A DNA stretch of 64,000 bases from Ficedula albicollis (GCF_000247815.1 NC_021674.1:84388147-84452146), one strand, 5' to 3'; positions 28,091 to 43,298 are shown, counted from the stretch's first letter. A program made the numbers and translations. The notes: generated from the letters alone by a model not told the origin.

Positions 28091-28252
28091 AACAGAAATA
28101 TCAGGAAATAATATAACTGCATTTTTTAAGGCATAAAAAAAAAATCTCTTTCTAAAGAGATCGGTAACCGAAACAGAAATATCAGGAAATAATATAACTG
28201 CACTTTTTAAGGCATAAAAAAAAAAATCTCTTTCTAAACCAATCCCAGACTG
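28091..28252. repeat. Tandem duplication, 81-bp unit, two copies
   Basis: Copies begin at 28091 and 28172 with AACAGAAATATCAGGAAATA and run through GGCATAAAAAAAAAA and ATCTCTTTCTAAA. Between them is the short sequence AGAGATCGGTAACCG. Differences are a C/T change and the A-run length. Intronic. Confidence 0.9.
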
Positions 28253-29805
28253 TAACAGAAGCTGCAAAGGGCAATTAAAAAAAAAAATCTATGAATCAAC
28301 TTTACATTTTATAACCCCTGCTAGGCTGACTACTACATGAACAGACACAGAACTCTGTGGCAACAGAAACAAAGAAGCTAAACTCCAACAATAGCTAAAA
28401 TAAACTATTTTTAGTTCCAAGTTAAAAGAAATCTGATGTAATATTTCACAAAAATACATACATGTATGCAAAATTGGAAAAAGCTTCAAGAATGTAAACT
28501 GAAAGAGAATAATCTGTAAGAGTATATGGTCAACACATGATTTATGTTTGTTGTTGCTGCTTTGGTGTTGAATATATATCATTTAGCGCATAACCCAGAA
28601 ATACCCATGGCACCAGATGCCATATCATCAAAAGACTGCATGTTCATTGACAATAGGAAAGATTCCTACAGCCACAAGAAAAGCAGCTACTTAGACCACT
28701 GAACTGTAAAAAAACATGATCTGTGGGTGTTGACCTTTTGAGCAGGACATGACTTGTACAGCATGATAAAAGACTAAAAAACTTCATGGCTAAGATTCCT
28801 CTCCCTGGGTTAGTAAGAAATAGTCTTTTGACTTTGAAAGGATGTAGAACTTTACAGCACAACATAGAAGAAGATCTAAAATTTGTTTCAGATTACCATC
28901 AGAATATGACACAAAAGGCATTTCAAAAAACATCCTTCCCCTTAAGCCTAAAATTTGTTCTTGCATAAATGAGCTAAAAAATACTAAGGTGCAAGACTTT
29001 TTCAAAAACTTATAGTGCATGTCTGAACACCCACAGAGAAAAAATTTTAATAGAGGACATTCATGGACTGAACCAAACCTATTTCAAGGTCCAAATAATC
29101 CAAGATTAAGTGTCTGATGATAACCAATTTCAGGTGTTTGAGAAGATGCAAGAGTACTGTAATGGGATGACAAATGAAGACAGAGAGCATCCAACCATCT
29201 GCAAAAACACATGTGTACAGAAGAAACAAGAGTGCTTTGTTCTCAACAGCTCTAATTCAACACAAATACGACAGCCCACCTCACCCCTCTTCTGTTTCCC
29301 AAGAACTTTGAAATTTGAAGCAATGCTCTTAACCACAGCCAAAAGAAGATCAGCTACTAAAATCTTAGAAACTCTATTTTGGAAAAAATCAGAAGAGGAG
29401 GACTGACAGGCCCAGCAGTACACTCACTGAAAAGCAAGCCAATGAGTATGAGAGAAGGAGGAACAGCATCATTCCTGGCATGTCCACATAAGTAACACTC
29501 CTTGCTGTACAGCAGAGAGATGATAGAATCCACTGCAGAATGCCATTTGCACATTGCCACAGCACATTGGCAAACACTGAAAAAATAACTCAATAGGAGC
29601 ATAGAAAATGAGACAATTATTTAAAAATTAAAAAAAACCCACACACACAGAAAATAAACTCATTCTCACCCTCAAAACCACCACATGCGCTAAACCCAAG
29701 TGTTTTTATCTTTACACAGTAATAAAAGTCCATATTATCCCAGGGCCCTCTGAAGTCCATGACCTTTTACAATCCTCTCTCGTCCTACTCTATGACTCTT
29801 TCCAT

Positions 29806-29912
29806 GTGTGTGACTCTGCCTGGATGTCCCTGCCCACAGCAGGGGCTTGGAACTAGATCCTCTTTAGGGCTTTTTCCAACCCAGGCTCTTCTGTGATTCT
29901 CTGATTCTATTA
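29806..29912 (+). mobile_element. CR1-type LINE 3' end, very short
   Basis: About 105 bp. It begins near TGTGACTCTGCCTGGATGTC, continues CCCACAGCAGGGGCTTGGAA and CTAGATCCTCTTTAGGGC, and ends TTTCCAACCCAGG followed by CTGTGATTCTCTGATTCTA. The order and 3' end are those of CR1. Intronic in MYO6, inserted antisense to it. Confidence 0.88.
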
Positions 29913-31200
29913 AATTCCGTACATATACTCTTTATGTCTGTATTTCTCCCTGCAAAGGGCTCTGGAGGCAGTTGTCTAACTTTTGGTAGTGGCAATGAAG
30001 GCTACACAGATCTAAGAGACTGCAAAAACATAGATTGTGACTTCCTGAGAGAAGGTGAGTGGAACAGCAGTGACTTACCACCCCTGGTCTGCCTCCCCTA
30101 CCTCTGCTACGCTACCTCTGCAGCACAGATATGGAAAAGAGAAAGGTGATGGGATTTGTCGCTTTCTGCAGAGCCAGCAGTTTGCACTGGGGTGTGAAGG
30201 AGCCACATGACCATCCTCACTGCTGTGAAGGGCAAAGAAGATGCAGCCATTAAGATTTTCTCCTTTCAGGGTCCAGCAGTCAATTACCTCAGCCCAACCT
30301 CTCACAAAACTGCAACCCTACCGAATTGTTAAAATTGAAGTCATTAAAAATGTTTGTCAGGTTCTTCATTCCTGAATGCTTTGCTCCCTGTCCTGGAAAC
30401 TTTGCAGTGCATAAGCAAGGCCAACATCAAGAAAAGCTTGCTGCACACTGCTAAACTTTGAATTGGATGAGCAGCTACAGAGCATCCCCCCTCAAAATTC
30501 TCCAATGCCTCCCCTAAAGAAAGCAGAGTGCCACAATAAGCAGGTTTGGTGTGCCTGCACACAGAGCTCACCCCAAGAAGACAAAAGGAGACACAGCAAA
30601 ATTGTATATCTTTGGCACAGAGGACTTGGTGAAAGAGGTTTATTGCTATCAATTCCCCCATACAGAGCACTACATCACCACCTTATAGCTGGGCTCCTTT
30701 GGATCTGGAACACTGAGAACGAACCTTTGTTGAGTGCATGGCAACAAAGACAATACAGCAGATGAGAGGGACAGAGCTCTTGACCATACAAATCTGAACT
30801 TGCTCAAAATGCAAAAAGCAACAATATTTCCATGGCTTCAGCTCAGGCCTGAAGGATCCATAGAAACATTTAGATATAATTCAGAAAGTTGCTGCTATTT
30901 TTGTAAAATGCAGCCAGAGACCTTGCTAATACTGAAGAGATTTTTGTGAACAACTGGCTTTGTTAAATTCTCTACTTCTCTTTTTTTTTCCTCCACAAAT
31001 TTCAAAGCAGTCCGCTAAGTCTTGTTAATTACAAGGAAAACAAATTTGCTCGTGAAACAATTATCCACTATGTAAATAATATTCTTAATTTAATTGTCTG
31101 TTTAACTACCTTTGCAAAATAAGTTCAGCAAACTCTCTTAAGAGATGTTGCTTAAAAAAGAAAAAAAAAAGTTTTCTTTTATGATAAATAAGGCCTTCTG

Positions 31201-31990
31201 TTGAGCATTTACAAATTCAAGGCTCATTCAGACTTTCAGCTCAAGACTGAGAATTTCTCTTTAATTTCTCTGGGAGTAGATCAAGCCCTAAAAGACGCAC
31301 ATACAGATCTGGCCACCCCAGTTCTGGTAGCATTCACAGCACCTCCATTTGGCACTGCAAGGATCAGATCCCAGTTTGGAGACTGGCCACATTCTACACA
31401 GCGGCTGTGCATACAAGAAGTGAAGTTTAATTCCAGATGCCTCATCCATCTCTCGTTCCCTGGAGCAAGCAGAAACTGCCCTTCATCCACACACTTGCAG
31501 AGGGAGAAGCAGCATTCACCGTACGAGGAAGGTCCCTCGGTTTGGCAGAAGTGCTTCAGGAGTGACACAACGCCTGGGTATGACTTGCAGCGCAGCCACA
31601 GCAGCCAGACACCAACCTGCACTTAATCCAGCTTTCATGCATGCCTTGCTACTGACAGTAGCTGCAATTTAGCTTGCAGAGCTCACACATGCCCACAGGA
31701 GCAGCAGCCAGCACTGTATCTGCAAGTTAAATGTCATCTGGCTGCAACTCCCTTTTCGGCAAGAAGAAGTCATCATGTGCAGGTGCACCAAGGAGTCCCA
31801 AACCACCTTTTCAAGGCCAGGCTGTGCTGTCCACAGATGGCAACAGGCTTTGCCTTGGAGCTGCAGCACCATGGCACAGCAGCAGGACCACACATACCCA
31901 GCCTCCTCAGCCTCATCACCCTCTGCTCTGATTCTGCACACATCTCGACAACAATAGCAAAACAAGAACTTGCTTTGGCTAAGTATCAGG
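31201..31990. other. Overlapping open frames, no gene recognised
   Basis: Plus (31201-31626, 141 codons) and minus (31281-31622, 113 codons) frames overlap fully here, and more short ones follow to about 31990. The base composition is somewhat richer in G+C than its surroundings, which lengthens chance open frames on both strands. I recognise no domain, start context or splice structure. Probably non-coding intron. Confidence 0.2.
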
Positions 31991-32090
31991 TTTCTTGAAT
32001 AGGTGTTCTAAAATGGTCACGTATCAAAAGCTTTAGCTTTCTTTCTCCAATAAAATACATACATTATAAATTTATATGGTCATTACTTAC

Positions 32091-32742
32091 AGAAATCATT
32101 CTACCAGAGACTAAAGTGCCCACAGATTTATCTGCCCTTTTCTTGACATCAGAGCCTTAGTAAAAACCATGAAGGCTGCTGATGCTTCTCATTCAGCTTT
32201 GCAAAACTGCTGATTTTGTCGGGGCTTTTTGGAGGAAGGGGAAGAGTCATCCACAGCCATCAGTTCAAAAATTAATTTTTTCTGTGTTCTTTATAATGAT
32301 ATAGTATCTATCAATACTTCAGAAACACAAGTCACTGTCACTAGTATTTACTACAAACTTAAGACAGTCAGTCATTCTAAGAAGTAACAAAGTAGAACCT
32401 TAAACAGATGGCAAGCAGAAATCATTCTACCAGAGACTAAAGTGCCCACAGATTTATCTGCCCTTTTCTTGACATCAGAGCCTTAGTAAAAACCATGAAG
32501 GCTGCTGATGCTTCTCATTCAGCTTTGCAAAACTGCTGATTTCGTCGGGGCTTTTTGGAGGAAGGGGAAGAGTCATCCACAGCCATCAGTTCAAAAATTA
32601 AATTTTTCTGTGTTCTTTATAATGATATAGTATCTATCAATACTTCAGAAACGCAAGTCACTGTCACTAGTATTTACTACAAACTTAAGACAGTCAGTCA
32701 TTCTAAGAAGTAACAAAGTAGAACCTTAAATAGATGGCAAGC
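32091..32742. repeat. Tandem duplication, 326-bp unit, two copies
   Basis: Copies at 32091-32416 and 32417-32742, both starting AGAAATCATTCTACCAGAGA and ending AGATGGCAAGC. I noticed about four differences (TTTTGTCGG/TTTCGTCGG, ATTAATTTT/ATTAAATTT, ACACAAG/ACGCAAG, AACAGATGG/AATAGATGG), roughly 1% by eye. It is followed directly by a separate 81-bp duplication. Presumed MYO6 first intron. Confidence 0.96.
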
Positions 32743-32902
32743 TATGTTAAAATGTTGCCATTGTAAAATCCCCAACATACTTTAAAAGATACACACTGTA
32801 TTATTTTTTAATTAGGACTTTGCTATGTTAAAATGTTGCCATTGTAAAATCCCTAACATACTTTAAAAGATAAACACTGTATTTTTTTTTTAATTAGGAC
32901 TT
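32741..32902. repeat. Tandem duplication, 81-bp unit, two copies
   Basis: Copies begin at 32741 and 32822 with GCTATGTTAAAATGTTGCCA. Each passes through ACATACTTTAAAAGATA and ends in a T-run plus TAATTAGGACTT. They differ at CCCCAAC/CCCTAAC, GATACAC/GATAAAC and in the T-run. The unit starts within the last bases of the 326-bp duplication. Confidence 0.93.
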
Positions 32903-34263
32903 CAGAAAGTCCTTTTTAAAAGTTTTTCATACCCAAAGATGCTGTAACAGTAGGACACAATTATGAAGCCACGCAGAATACATTCTAGAGTAGATGATGA
33001 ATACCTCAGGTTTTATCCCTCTGATTTTCCTGGTTTAAATCACAGTATGGTTGTACACCTACATTTCCTACATTATTACAGGCTGTACTCCTAAACCACA
33101 ACATTTTGCTGTCAAATGCAGTAGTTTGCTTCAACACTAATTATTTTAAAACCAAATGCCTTAAGCTGTAACATGAGATGACCAGCCGCTGAAAGATGTT
33201 CATCTTTTGAGGTCTGATTTTTTTCCCCATAAACTCAAGCCCAAATACAGACAGCACTGAAGAAATCATCAAGCTCAAGCCCCTGCATGAGAACAAATAA
33301 AACAGTTTTGAGGAATGTTTTTAATATATCCTTAACACAAATCCTATTTGACTTTCAAAAACCTTTGCAGAAATCGGATTGCACAACCTTAGTTTCTTTC
33401 AGTTTTCCCTAAGGCGTAACAGATTTTAAGAACTTTATCAAGTCTTTGGTGCAAACTAGTTTCATCTTTTTTGATACAGTCACTGACAGAAGAACAAAAA
33501 CCACTTCTCACTAATTTTAATATTCTAGCATCTTCCTGTCTCCTCGTCTCATCTCCTTCAGCTGGAAATGAGCTCGTCTAGCTTTGTGGAACACACTTTG
33601 CAAACACACATATTCTCTGCAGATACATTTTCCAAAACCTTCCTAAGCCCTGGTGACCGTTTCTGGTAGATGGAGACATTTGAATGTATCTTTCTTAACA
33701 GGCTGTGGCCAAAACTGAGCACATTATTCTGTTAATTAAGCTGCACTAGCTGCACAAAAAAGCTAAATGCTGGACTTCAACAGTACTGCATCCTTTGTGC
33801 TTCTTGTGATCCCACATAACCCTCAGGTCTGCTTCCATGGTGCTGCTGCCAAGTCACTTTAACCATCTGCATTATGGGATCTTCTTCCTGAAAATAGTAT
33901 CTTGTACTCAAATATTGCCTTCAAACTTATCAGAAACCTCTTGTCCTCCAAAGAAGAGCATCAAAAACAGTCTGAAAGCCCTACTCAGTCTCCTTCAGAT
34001 TTTGTGCTAATTCTGTTGATCAAAGACATCAATGCCAACAAGTACAAAGGTGCCAGAACTGCCTCCAGCAGCGCTTAAACTGATGTTTGACGGTGACTCA
34101 TAATCATTTCCGGAGATTATCACCTAGAGTTGTTATCTCCAGACCTGGTCTCTTTGGTTCAGCTGTTCTCAAAAACTTACTTCAGTTGAACAATCTTCCT
34201 AAGAGCAGCCCTACTGGGTCAGACATGTCTGTTGTGTGCACTATGTCAATGCCTGAAATTAAT

Positions 34264-34317
34264 ATAAAAATTTCATAAATAATTGACAGTATAAAAAATT
34301 CATAAATAATTGACAGT
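34264..34317. repeat. Tandem duplication, 27-bp unit, two copies
   Basis: The units at 34264-34290 and 34291-34317 share TTCATAAATAATTGACAGT and differ by one base in the A-run. It abuts another duplication at 34318. Confidence 0.88.
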
Positions 34318-34391
34318 ACTTTCCCAGTCTATTGTCCCAGCTCTTTGCACAGCTACTTTCCCAGTCTATTGTCCCAGCTCTTTGCGCAATT
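34318..34391. repeat. Tandem duplication, 37-bp unit, two copies
   Basis: The units at 34318-34354 and 34355-34391 share ACTTTCCCAGTCTATTGTCC and CAGCTCTTTGC, then differ (ACAGCT against GCAATT). It directly follows the 27-bp duplication, so two independent duplications with different units are back to back. Confidence 0.88.
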
Positions 34392-34810
34392 TGGTGACTC
34401 CCTAAGCTACTTGAGGTACACCGTACAAGTCAGCCTTAGTGGGTTTTCATCCATTAATTTGTCCAGCTGCTTTTCAAGTCCCTGTAAACTTTCAATATCC
34501 ACATGCTTCAGAAAGGATTTCTAAAGCTTAACTAACCACACATTGGGTCACCCCTTTTGTTCATTTTGAACCTGCCAGCTTAATCGTGTGCTTTCACATT
34601 TTGTACTGATAAAAAGCTAGCCCTTACTCAACTTTGCCACATTACTCATAAGACTGTCAAAATTTCTAAAACCTGAAATCTTTCCTCAGACCAGTGTTAT
34701 CAAATAACTCACAAAAATACAAGGTTAGATTGGGTCACAAAGACTTCTCTACCCTGGCAGACCAGGCACAAGAAAGCACTGTTTCACCTTCCTTATGAGA
34801 ACATTATTGT

Positions 34811-34836
34811 TAATGGGTCAAAATAGTGACCCATTA
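34811..34836. repeat. Perfect 10-bp inverted repeat with 6-nt spacer
   Basis: TAATGGGTCA, then AAATAG, then TGACCCATTA. The arms are exact reverse complements and would form a small hairpin. No flanking element or target-site duplication was seen. Possibly chance. Confidence 0.7.
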
Positions 34837-36229
34837 TCAAAACAAAGGCACATGGCAATGCCGGAGGCTGAAGGACACAGTACTTAGTGCAGATTATAGA
34901 GGAATGCCCCCTCTGACTAGAAATAATGGGGGTGGGGAAATTAGTTCAACTGAGAATTTCTGCAAACTAATACTGACATGGTTTTAATTCAGAAAGCTGT
35001 TCAGCCTCACAGGAAAGTTTACTGCCTTTATGTTTGCATTGCTGGCTTTATAGTTTTACAGTCAAAGGCATAACTGTGCCTTCACTAAATAGTTTATTAA
35101 CTGAGACTCATTAAAAACACCTCCACTAAAGATCCTGTCAAGCTAAATCTTAATTTCTACATTATCAAAAGCAACATCACAAAGGTTTGGAGCTTGTGCT
35201 CTGATAATTCTGATATTTACTCTCCCACCTCAACAACACTGAGATCTTTCTACATTTAAGAGTTAACTTGCCTGTTAGCACTTTTATTATATCTAAACAA
35301 ATACTGTAAGACATTTACTTATACTTTTAAACTTGCAAAATCAACATTTTAAAATTAAATATTTCTAATTTTGTTAGGCTTTTTTTTTTTTCCACTAAAA
35401 ATGAATTTAAAAAGCGCAGATGACACTTAACTCACGAGTTCACCTCCACCCTGTTAATTTGTCACACTTGCAAGAGAAGGAAGCCTCAGTCCCGTGGCCA
35501 ACCTTTGTCCTGGGATGGCTGTGAACCCGGTCCATAGGCCGCCCGCAGCCCGGCGATGCCAACTGAACTGGAAGGAATTAGGTCGCCTCAAAGGTCTGCT
35601 CCCTCCGGGAGCACCACAGGGCGCAAGTCACGACATACTGCTTCTCCTTCCTTTGTAGAAACAGGGCTGACAGACAGCAGTACTCGCTGAAACAACAGAC
35701 AACAACCATCCTTCTACAGAGCCAGCCGGCCATTAGTTCAGCTAACTCCATCCTGCAGGCCTCCGGGGGCATTTACTAGTTCAGAACCTCAGAGCCAAGT
35801 GTTAGACAGGCACTAACAATGCATTTGCTGCACTGCAAGTCGTATTCTAGACCATTAAGGGGACGAACCCTTTTAAGTTTTCCTATCCAGCAATGCACGG
35901 GAATTACGTATTACAAGTTACAGGAACGGGGTATTGGGTTTTAGCTGTACATCGCAGTGGCACACGCTGCTCTCCAAACCGCAGCCTGCAAAAGTACTTC
36001 CAGCAGAAATACTCCAAGAAGGCGTTTTTCCACTGAACTACCAGTCACACCGCGTCCGGCCAGAAAAGGCTGTAAAAATTCTGTTTTCTCTTACAAGGAC
36101 AATCCCACCAGCACAGAAATGTTTCAGAAGCAAGGAGGGGAGTTCAGCTGTAACTCCGTAGGGATGGGATTTCACAGAGGACGACACTAACAAAACCCAA
36201 ACAAGCCCACAAAGGAAAGAATTCCCGTG

Positions 36230-37600
<1,371 letters not shown>

Positions 37601-39783
37601 ACTTCGCCAGCAGCACCGTGACCCCGACTCTACGTGCAAAGCCTCCTTGCTCTCCGCCTGATGCTGACAAGGGGAAGCAAACCTGCTCATTCTTCAAAAT
37701 CTTGTGTTTTCCTTGATTTTGCAGCCCTAGCTATCTTTCCTTAAGCAGGGTGTGTTTCACTGCATCCTTTTTGTGTGTTTGGACGACACCAGGGACGTGG
37801 TGGGTACAGCCACTAACTAATAAATAATTTACCTAAGTTTCTTCAAGCCATAACTGCCTGTGTAGATATGATAGTCACGACAATGCCTTGGCCTCTTTTA
37901 GAGGACAAAGAGAAATCCCAGTGGCTTCTCCAGGGAGAACCTAGAGAAACTCAGGGGATCTGTCAAGGATCAGAGTGGATGTACACATGGAAGGAAAATG
38001 GCAGTACATTATAGGTGCATGAGTAATCCTGCATCCTGGGCAGAGCATGGGTGGGGTTCAATCCTGTGTCCAGATTAACATTCCTACAACCTGAAATGTG
38101 CTGTGAACTTGTTTTGGTTTTTAAAATATTCCACAGCCTGCACAGTGGCAAGGTGAATTTGATGGTTGTATCTTCACTTGACATAATTTAAAATGTTTAA
38201 CAATTTTGACAATCAAAACACTGTATAAGTTCTAGAGCGTGGAAGCTTGTCTTTGGCATTACCTTTCAGGGCAGTACTTTGTACAGTCAGCCTTAACTTT
38301 TATTTGTGAAAGACAGATAAGGATAATTGTTATCTGGAAAAAAAAAAAAGTGAATGGGCAAGTAAATGAAAATGTAAATTTGGTGACTAGCTAAAACCAC
38401 CTCTGTTAGAAAAACAGGATATAATGTCAGGAAACGATCCAGAAAATAGTTTCAGTGTAAACAATCCAAGCAGTGCTGAGCACTATCTCACCCTCTGATG
38501 TGCCTGTCCCTCATCGGAAGAAGCATGTCTCTACTTTCTCCCCTCTTTTCTCCCTGGGAAACTTAAAAATAACCCAGGACACAGCAACATCTGTTTTGTG
38601 AATCTTCAGGGAAAATACAGGAAGACTCACATGTGAAATTGGAGTGCAAGGACTTCAACCTAAGCAAAGAGGGGGGAAAGCAGAAAGAGAAAACAAAATG
38701 TGTTTTACTGTACCCATTGCCTGTATGTAAGGAGCATTTTCAGTTTCATTCCTAGGAAAATTGGATGAACCTCTGTAATTTCAGTCTAACCGAGACTTTT
38801 CAGAACAACAGGAACAGTGCAGATGGGCTGGAGCTGCCAAGCAGTCTTTGTTGAATAGCTGTATAAGGAGCAGATACAGTTTGAGGCTGGGAGGGAGGGC
38901 AGAGTGCCTTTAGCATCACCCTGTTCCTCCCACACCTCGGTGCACCAGGAGGGGCAAACAGCAGTGGAGAAACCACCATTCACAAGTGGATAGACACACA
39001 GAGTTGGCAGCTGGAGCTCAGGGCAGGCTCACACTGTGCACACCACAGCAAAAGGGTCTCTCCTGAGGAGCCAGAGCTGTAACAGCACTGTCTTCAATGT
39101 GCAAACTCCATGTTCTGGACGTCCTACCACAATTCCACAAGCATTCCAAAGGTAGTAAGATCAACAATACAAGGCAGCACAACATTTGACATGCACCTCT
39201 TGTAGTCTTGCCAAAGAGAACTGACAATTCTCCAGATGTCCAAGGTGTCTTCATTCACCCAGATATTACAATTGAACATTTGAATGTGTTGTTGAATCCA
39301 GGTTGTTATGGATAGTAAACAGCTTTTGTTATTAAAGTTGCCTTATATTTTTTAAAAAGATATGTTATTGTATGAACCACCATATTTTGTCAGAGCTGTT
39401 GAATGGTGGTTTGGAAGAATGAGCAGGTAAAGGACCCTAGGTGATTTCTCAGAAAATCCTGAGAGGATATTGCATAAGTTTTCATTTCAAAGAACATCAT
39501 ATATTGCCCTACTTAAATTTCAATGAAAGTGAATTCTTGTGTGTAACTCAGATCAAACTTCAGACTATTCAATATAAATAGGAAAAAAGTAAAGGCTCCC
39601 ACACTTGCAGTAAAAATTTCACTCCTGAAATGGTTGTTCTTAAGCATTTAGTATCATGACTGCTCAGTTTCTCTCCCCACACTTTATGATGAAAAATTAA
39701 ATGCAAAAATCTGGTTTTACATTGATTTCAAGCCTTTACTCTATGCATCTCTCCAGGTGGAATGCTTGTGTTTGACTCATGTT

Positions 39784-39935
39784 GATATTAGCTGGCTTTC
39801 CCTGTGGATTACACATAGCTACAACTGTTCTACACATCTCATGTAATGGGTAAAGTTGTGATATTAGCTGGCTTTCCCTGTGGATTACACGTAGCTACAA
39901 CTGTTCTAGACATCGCATGTAATGGGTAAAGTTCT
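39784..39935. repeat. Tandem duplication, 76-bp unit, two copies
   Basis: Copies begin at 39784 and 39860 with GATATTAGCTGGCTTTCCCT and end with ATGTAATGGGTAAAGTT. They differ at ACACATAG/ACACGTAG, CTACACATC/CTAGACATC and TCTCATG/TCGCATG. Intergenic. Confidence 0.93.
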
Positions 39936-42140
39936 GCCTGTAAAAACGTCCATGGGCACTGACTTAAGTCACAGGTAATGACTTAATGTGAGGCCAGAAG
40001 TTCATTTGCTTTACACTGTTTTGTTGGCATACTCTAAGTGTATATGAGTATGATGTAATGACACTGTATCTGTGTAATGTGGTCGCAGTAAAATACTTCA
40101 CAGCTTGCCAGCAGCAACTCTTGGCATTTCCTAACAGCTGAGTACTCTGGTTTAGCACTTAGATACCGCCCAAAAAACAATCAGTTTCTGATAAAAACTA
40201 AAGTCACTGGTTGTAGAACAATTATGGAATTACCCATGCAGAGTTTGCAAATGTGGCTATTGAAGCTGCCAGCACAATTTATCTATTATTTGTCTGGATA
40301 AATAATAGCTTGCTCATATGTTTGCAAAAGAACCTTTCTAACTTGGCTCAAGGTTGAGCAGCTTATGTTCAGAGAAAGAACAAGAAAATTTGCTGGGATT
40401 TTAGCAGTAGTAGATGGCGTTCCTTCCAGGATCAATCTTTGGTTTCTTTCCAAGCAGGCTTACTCTAGATAAGCACCATTCATCTCTTTATCATGTAAAT
40501 TATTTACTGGAAATAAATGTGTAAGTCTTCTTTTATCTGCTCCCTTTTACTTAATGTTATATGCACATACATAATTCTCCAATTTTGACAGTAGTGAAAT
40601 GATCCTCTTTTTTTCTCTCTTTCCTGCAGAGTTTACATGAACATCTATTTTGACTACACCTGAATTTTTTTTAATATTCCAACTTCCACAGGCCTTCTGT
40701 ATTTGAAGAGCTTCATACAAGTTAAAAAAATTTTAGACATTATGTTTTAAGGTAAGAGTTTCTATTTAAAGTCTTCCTGTTTCATTTCAATTCATGAGTA
40801 TTTTTTTCTTTGACAAATGTTAGTTTAGGAAGATTGATGGTTTTGCATTTTCACCCCTAGCAATGTGTGACTGGTTTCTGAAGCTGTTTTTTGACACAGT
40901 AATTCTCTTGGACTGGCCCCATTTTTCAATTTCCTCTGCTTAAAGGATAATGCAATTAAGCAAATAGATTGTTTTGAATTGTGTGAGAACGAGGCTTGCA
41001 TAAATAATAGCATGAAAGGAGGTAAGGGGAATCCCTGACTTGTGAACTTGCAATCCTTCTGAAGCCCACTGCTTTTTGTTTTACTCTTGTGAATGAATTC
41101 ACTCTATAAACACAAATGGTGTGGAGAGGAAAATGAGATTACAGTACCCCAGGGTAGCTGGAAGATATTCCTGGAGCCATCCCAGTATTTGAAGACAGAT
41201 GGATTCCATTCCTGATAGAACACGCCCCACGTCTCTGGGGAACGCATTTTCTTTTGTTTCTGCTGAAGCTTCTCTTTGGCAAAGATATCATGGGCCCACT
41301 CTCATGCATATTTAAAAGGAGAATGGGTCCCACCGGTTTAGATCCATCATCTGAAGGGCAGGGAGGAGCTCTAGTGTAGCAAAGAGAACCCGGGAAAAGC
41401 CACACAGATAACACACAACAGCATTACCACAGAGTTGGCTTTTTTTAATTTTAGCTTCCTGGCCCCACTCCCCCTCGATATACCCTGTGATCACCTACAT
41501 GGAATTCCTTTTCAGTGATGAACAGCAGTTGCCAATAAAGTAACCACAGGCTCGTCTGAAAAAATAAAAGTAGCCTGCAGTAAATAGGTAGCCTGTAGAT
41601 GTCAGGAATAGGGCTGTCCTTCCTTCATGGAGCAGGGGCTACTCACCTGCAGTTGAATGAACTTTAGTATGGATTCAGAACTGAGATCATGGTACTGAGA
41701 GCTTCTCACACTTCTTAGCAAAGGGAATTCTGTGGGGTTATTAACTAATTTGTAAATCTTTCTTTAAAAGCCACTGTTCATCTAGTGTGTTCGTGAACAA
41801 TTATTTCCTGTTAAACATACCTTGAGAACTTTTTTCTGTCCCATTTCAGACTGTTCATTTTAGGTATTTTTAGCTTTAGTTTTTGAGCTTGGGAGTTTTT
41901 TGAGTCTTAGGAAAGAAGAGTTTAAGAGCAATAAGAAATCTCCTTGAAATTCTAACACCTTTGGAAAGGGGCCAGAGGAGATCTGGCAATAACCTAATTC
42001 ACTAAATATAGGGGTCTATCTGTAGCCCTCCTATGCTTTATGTTGATTTAAGAAGCAAGAAAAGAAAATATATACATGAGAAAAATGCTGAAAAGGAAGA
42101 TTGCTAATGCTGCTAAGGGAGGAATGCAAAGGACTTGCAG

Positions 42141-42256
42141 GCACCTCCCTTCTGTCTAGCCTTCACTTATCACTGTTCTATTATACAGAACACAGAAAGC
42201 ACCTCCCTTCTGTCTAGCCTTCACTTATCACAGTTCTATTATACAGAACACAGAAT
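42141..42256. repeat. Tandem duplication, 58-bp unit, two copies
   Basis: Copies begin at 42141 and 42199 with GCACCTCCCTTCTGTCTAGC and end with ATACAGAACACAGAA. One difference (CACTGTTC against CACAGTTC) was seen. Intergenic. Confidence 0.92.
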
Positions 42257-43298
42257 TTAATTTACATTGCTTGTTGAATAAATCCACTCTCAAAGATGTG
42301 AACTCTGTTGTTGCTATCCATCTGGGCAAACCACTTAACAAGCTTGCTGGGGGACCACTGATTACTGTAAGAAGGAATAATACTCTTTTGCCAGAAAAAT
42401 AGGCTGCCAAAGCAGCACATTGTTTTAGCTCTCTCTATTCCTTTGCAGCACAGTTACACATGCACTTGAACGCTACCAAAAGCACAGACAGACTCAAGTT
42501 GCTTCCCCATACCCTTCTCACATGTGGAATAACTAGATTATCTTACACCTCACCCTGAGTGCTTTCCTGCTGGTGAGCAGCCCTTGAACTGGGTTTTACA
42601 CCCACAATTAAATTCCACCACCAGCCCTTCAACCCCTTGTGGTAGGACTTGGAGTGCAAGATAAGGCAAACTTCACTGAGAAGTTAAACACTCACTGTAG
42701 CATGACGTTCTCTCCTTGACATGCTTATTTGGCCCAGAAAGCGCCAAATTGTCCAGTTCTGACTCAGTTACTAAATGTGCTAATAATTTGAATTCCCTAC
42801 CTGTTCACAAACAGTTCTAGGAATTGCAATACTACTCAAATTATTCCAGAAAAATAGCAGGTATCAAGAACTGCTGCATTTTGCCTTCAGTTGCTTATAA
42901 TACCTTCACTAACCTTTGGTTGCCCAGTTAAAAGTTTTCCAAATTAAGTACTTGTTGCAAATTGAATACTAGCTAAAATGCTTCTGCTCCATTGTTAAAG
43001 AACAGTAACATGGATTATGCTTTCTAATAAAGTTGCCCAAAGACTTGTAGTGTAGATTTAAATTTGGCAAGCAAGTTGTGTTTTATGCCAGAGCTGTGCC
43101 TTTTGCCAACAGTCTTGAAATGCAACCAAATTTAGTGAAGCTGTGAACTTCTGATGAGCATCAGATGTGAGCTGGCCTTGACCCCTGTAGCTTCATTCTC
43201 AGAACAGCACACCTGGAACTGCAGCACTGCCCAGTATTTCCTCTGCAGCATGAGCCAGGTTTGTCACACCAAGAACAGGAACTCGGAGCAAACTCAGA

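Larger units (their letters stand above)
33450..34560 (-). mobile_element. Possible ancient, heavily decayed LINE (CR1-like) fragment
   Basis: Several phrases resemble reverse-complement CR1-family coding sequence in order, for example GGCCAAAACTGAGCACATTA, then a CCCTCAGGTCTGCTTCCATG stretch, then GTTGATCAAAGACATCAATG. The similarity is weak and discontinuous and I cannot define ends. It may be an old CR1/L3-like copy or chance. Two small tandem duplications at 34264-34391 lie within it. Confidence 0.28.

Noticed and set aside
31201..31990. Cluster of overlapping open frames on both strands
   Set aside because: Mirror-image open frames reflect base composition. No domain, splice structure or start context supports a gene.
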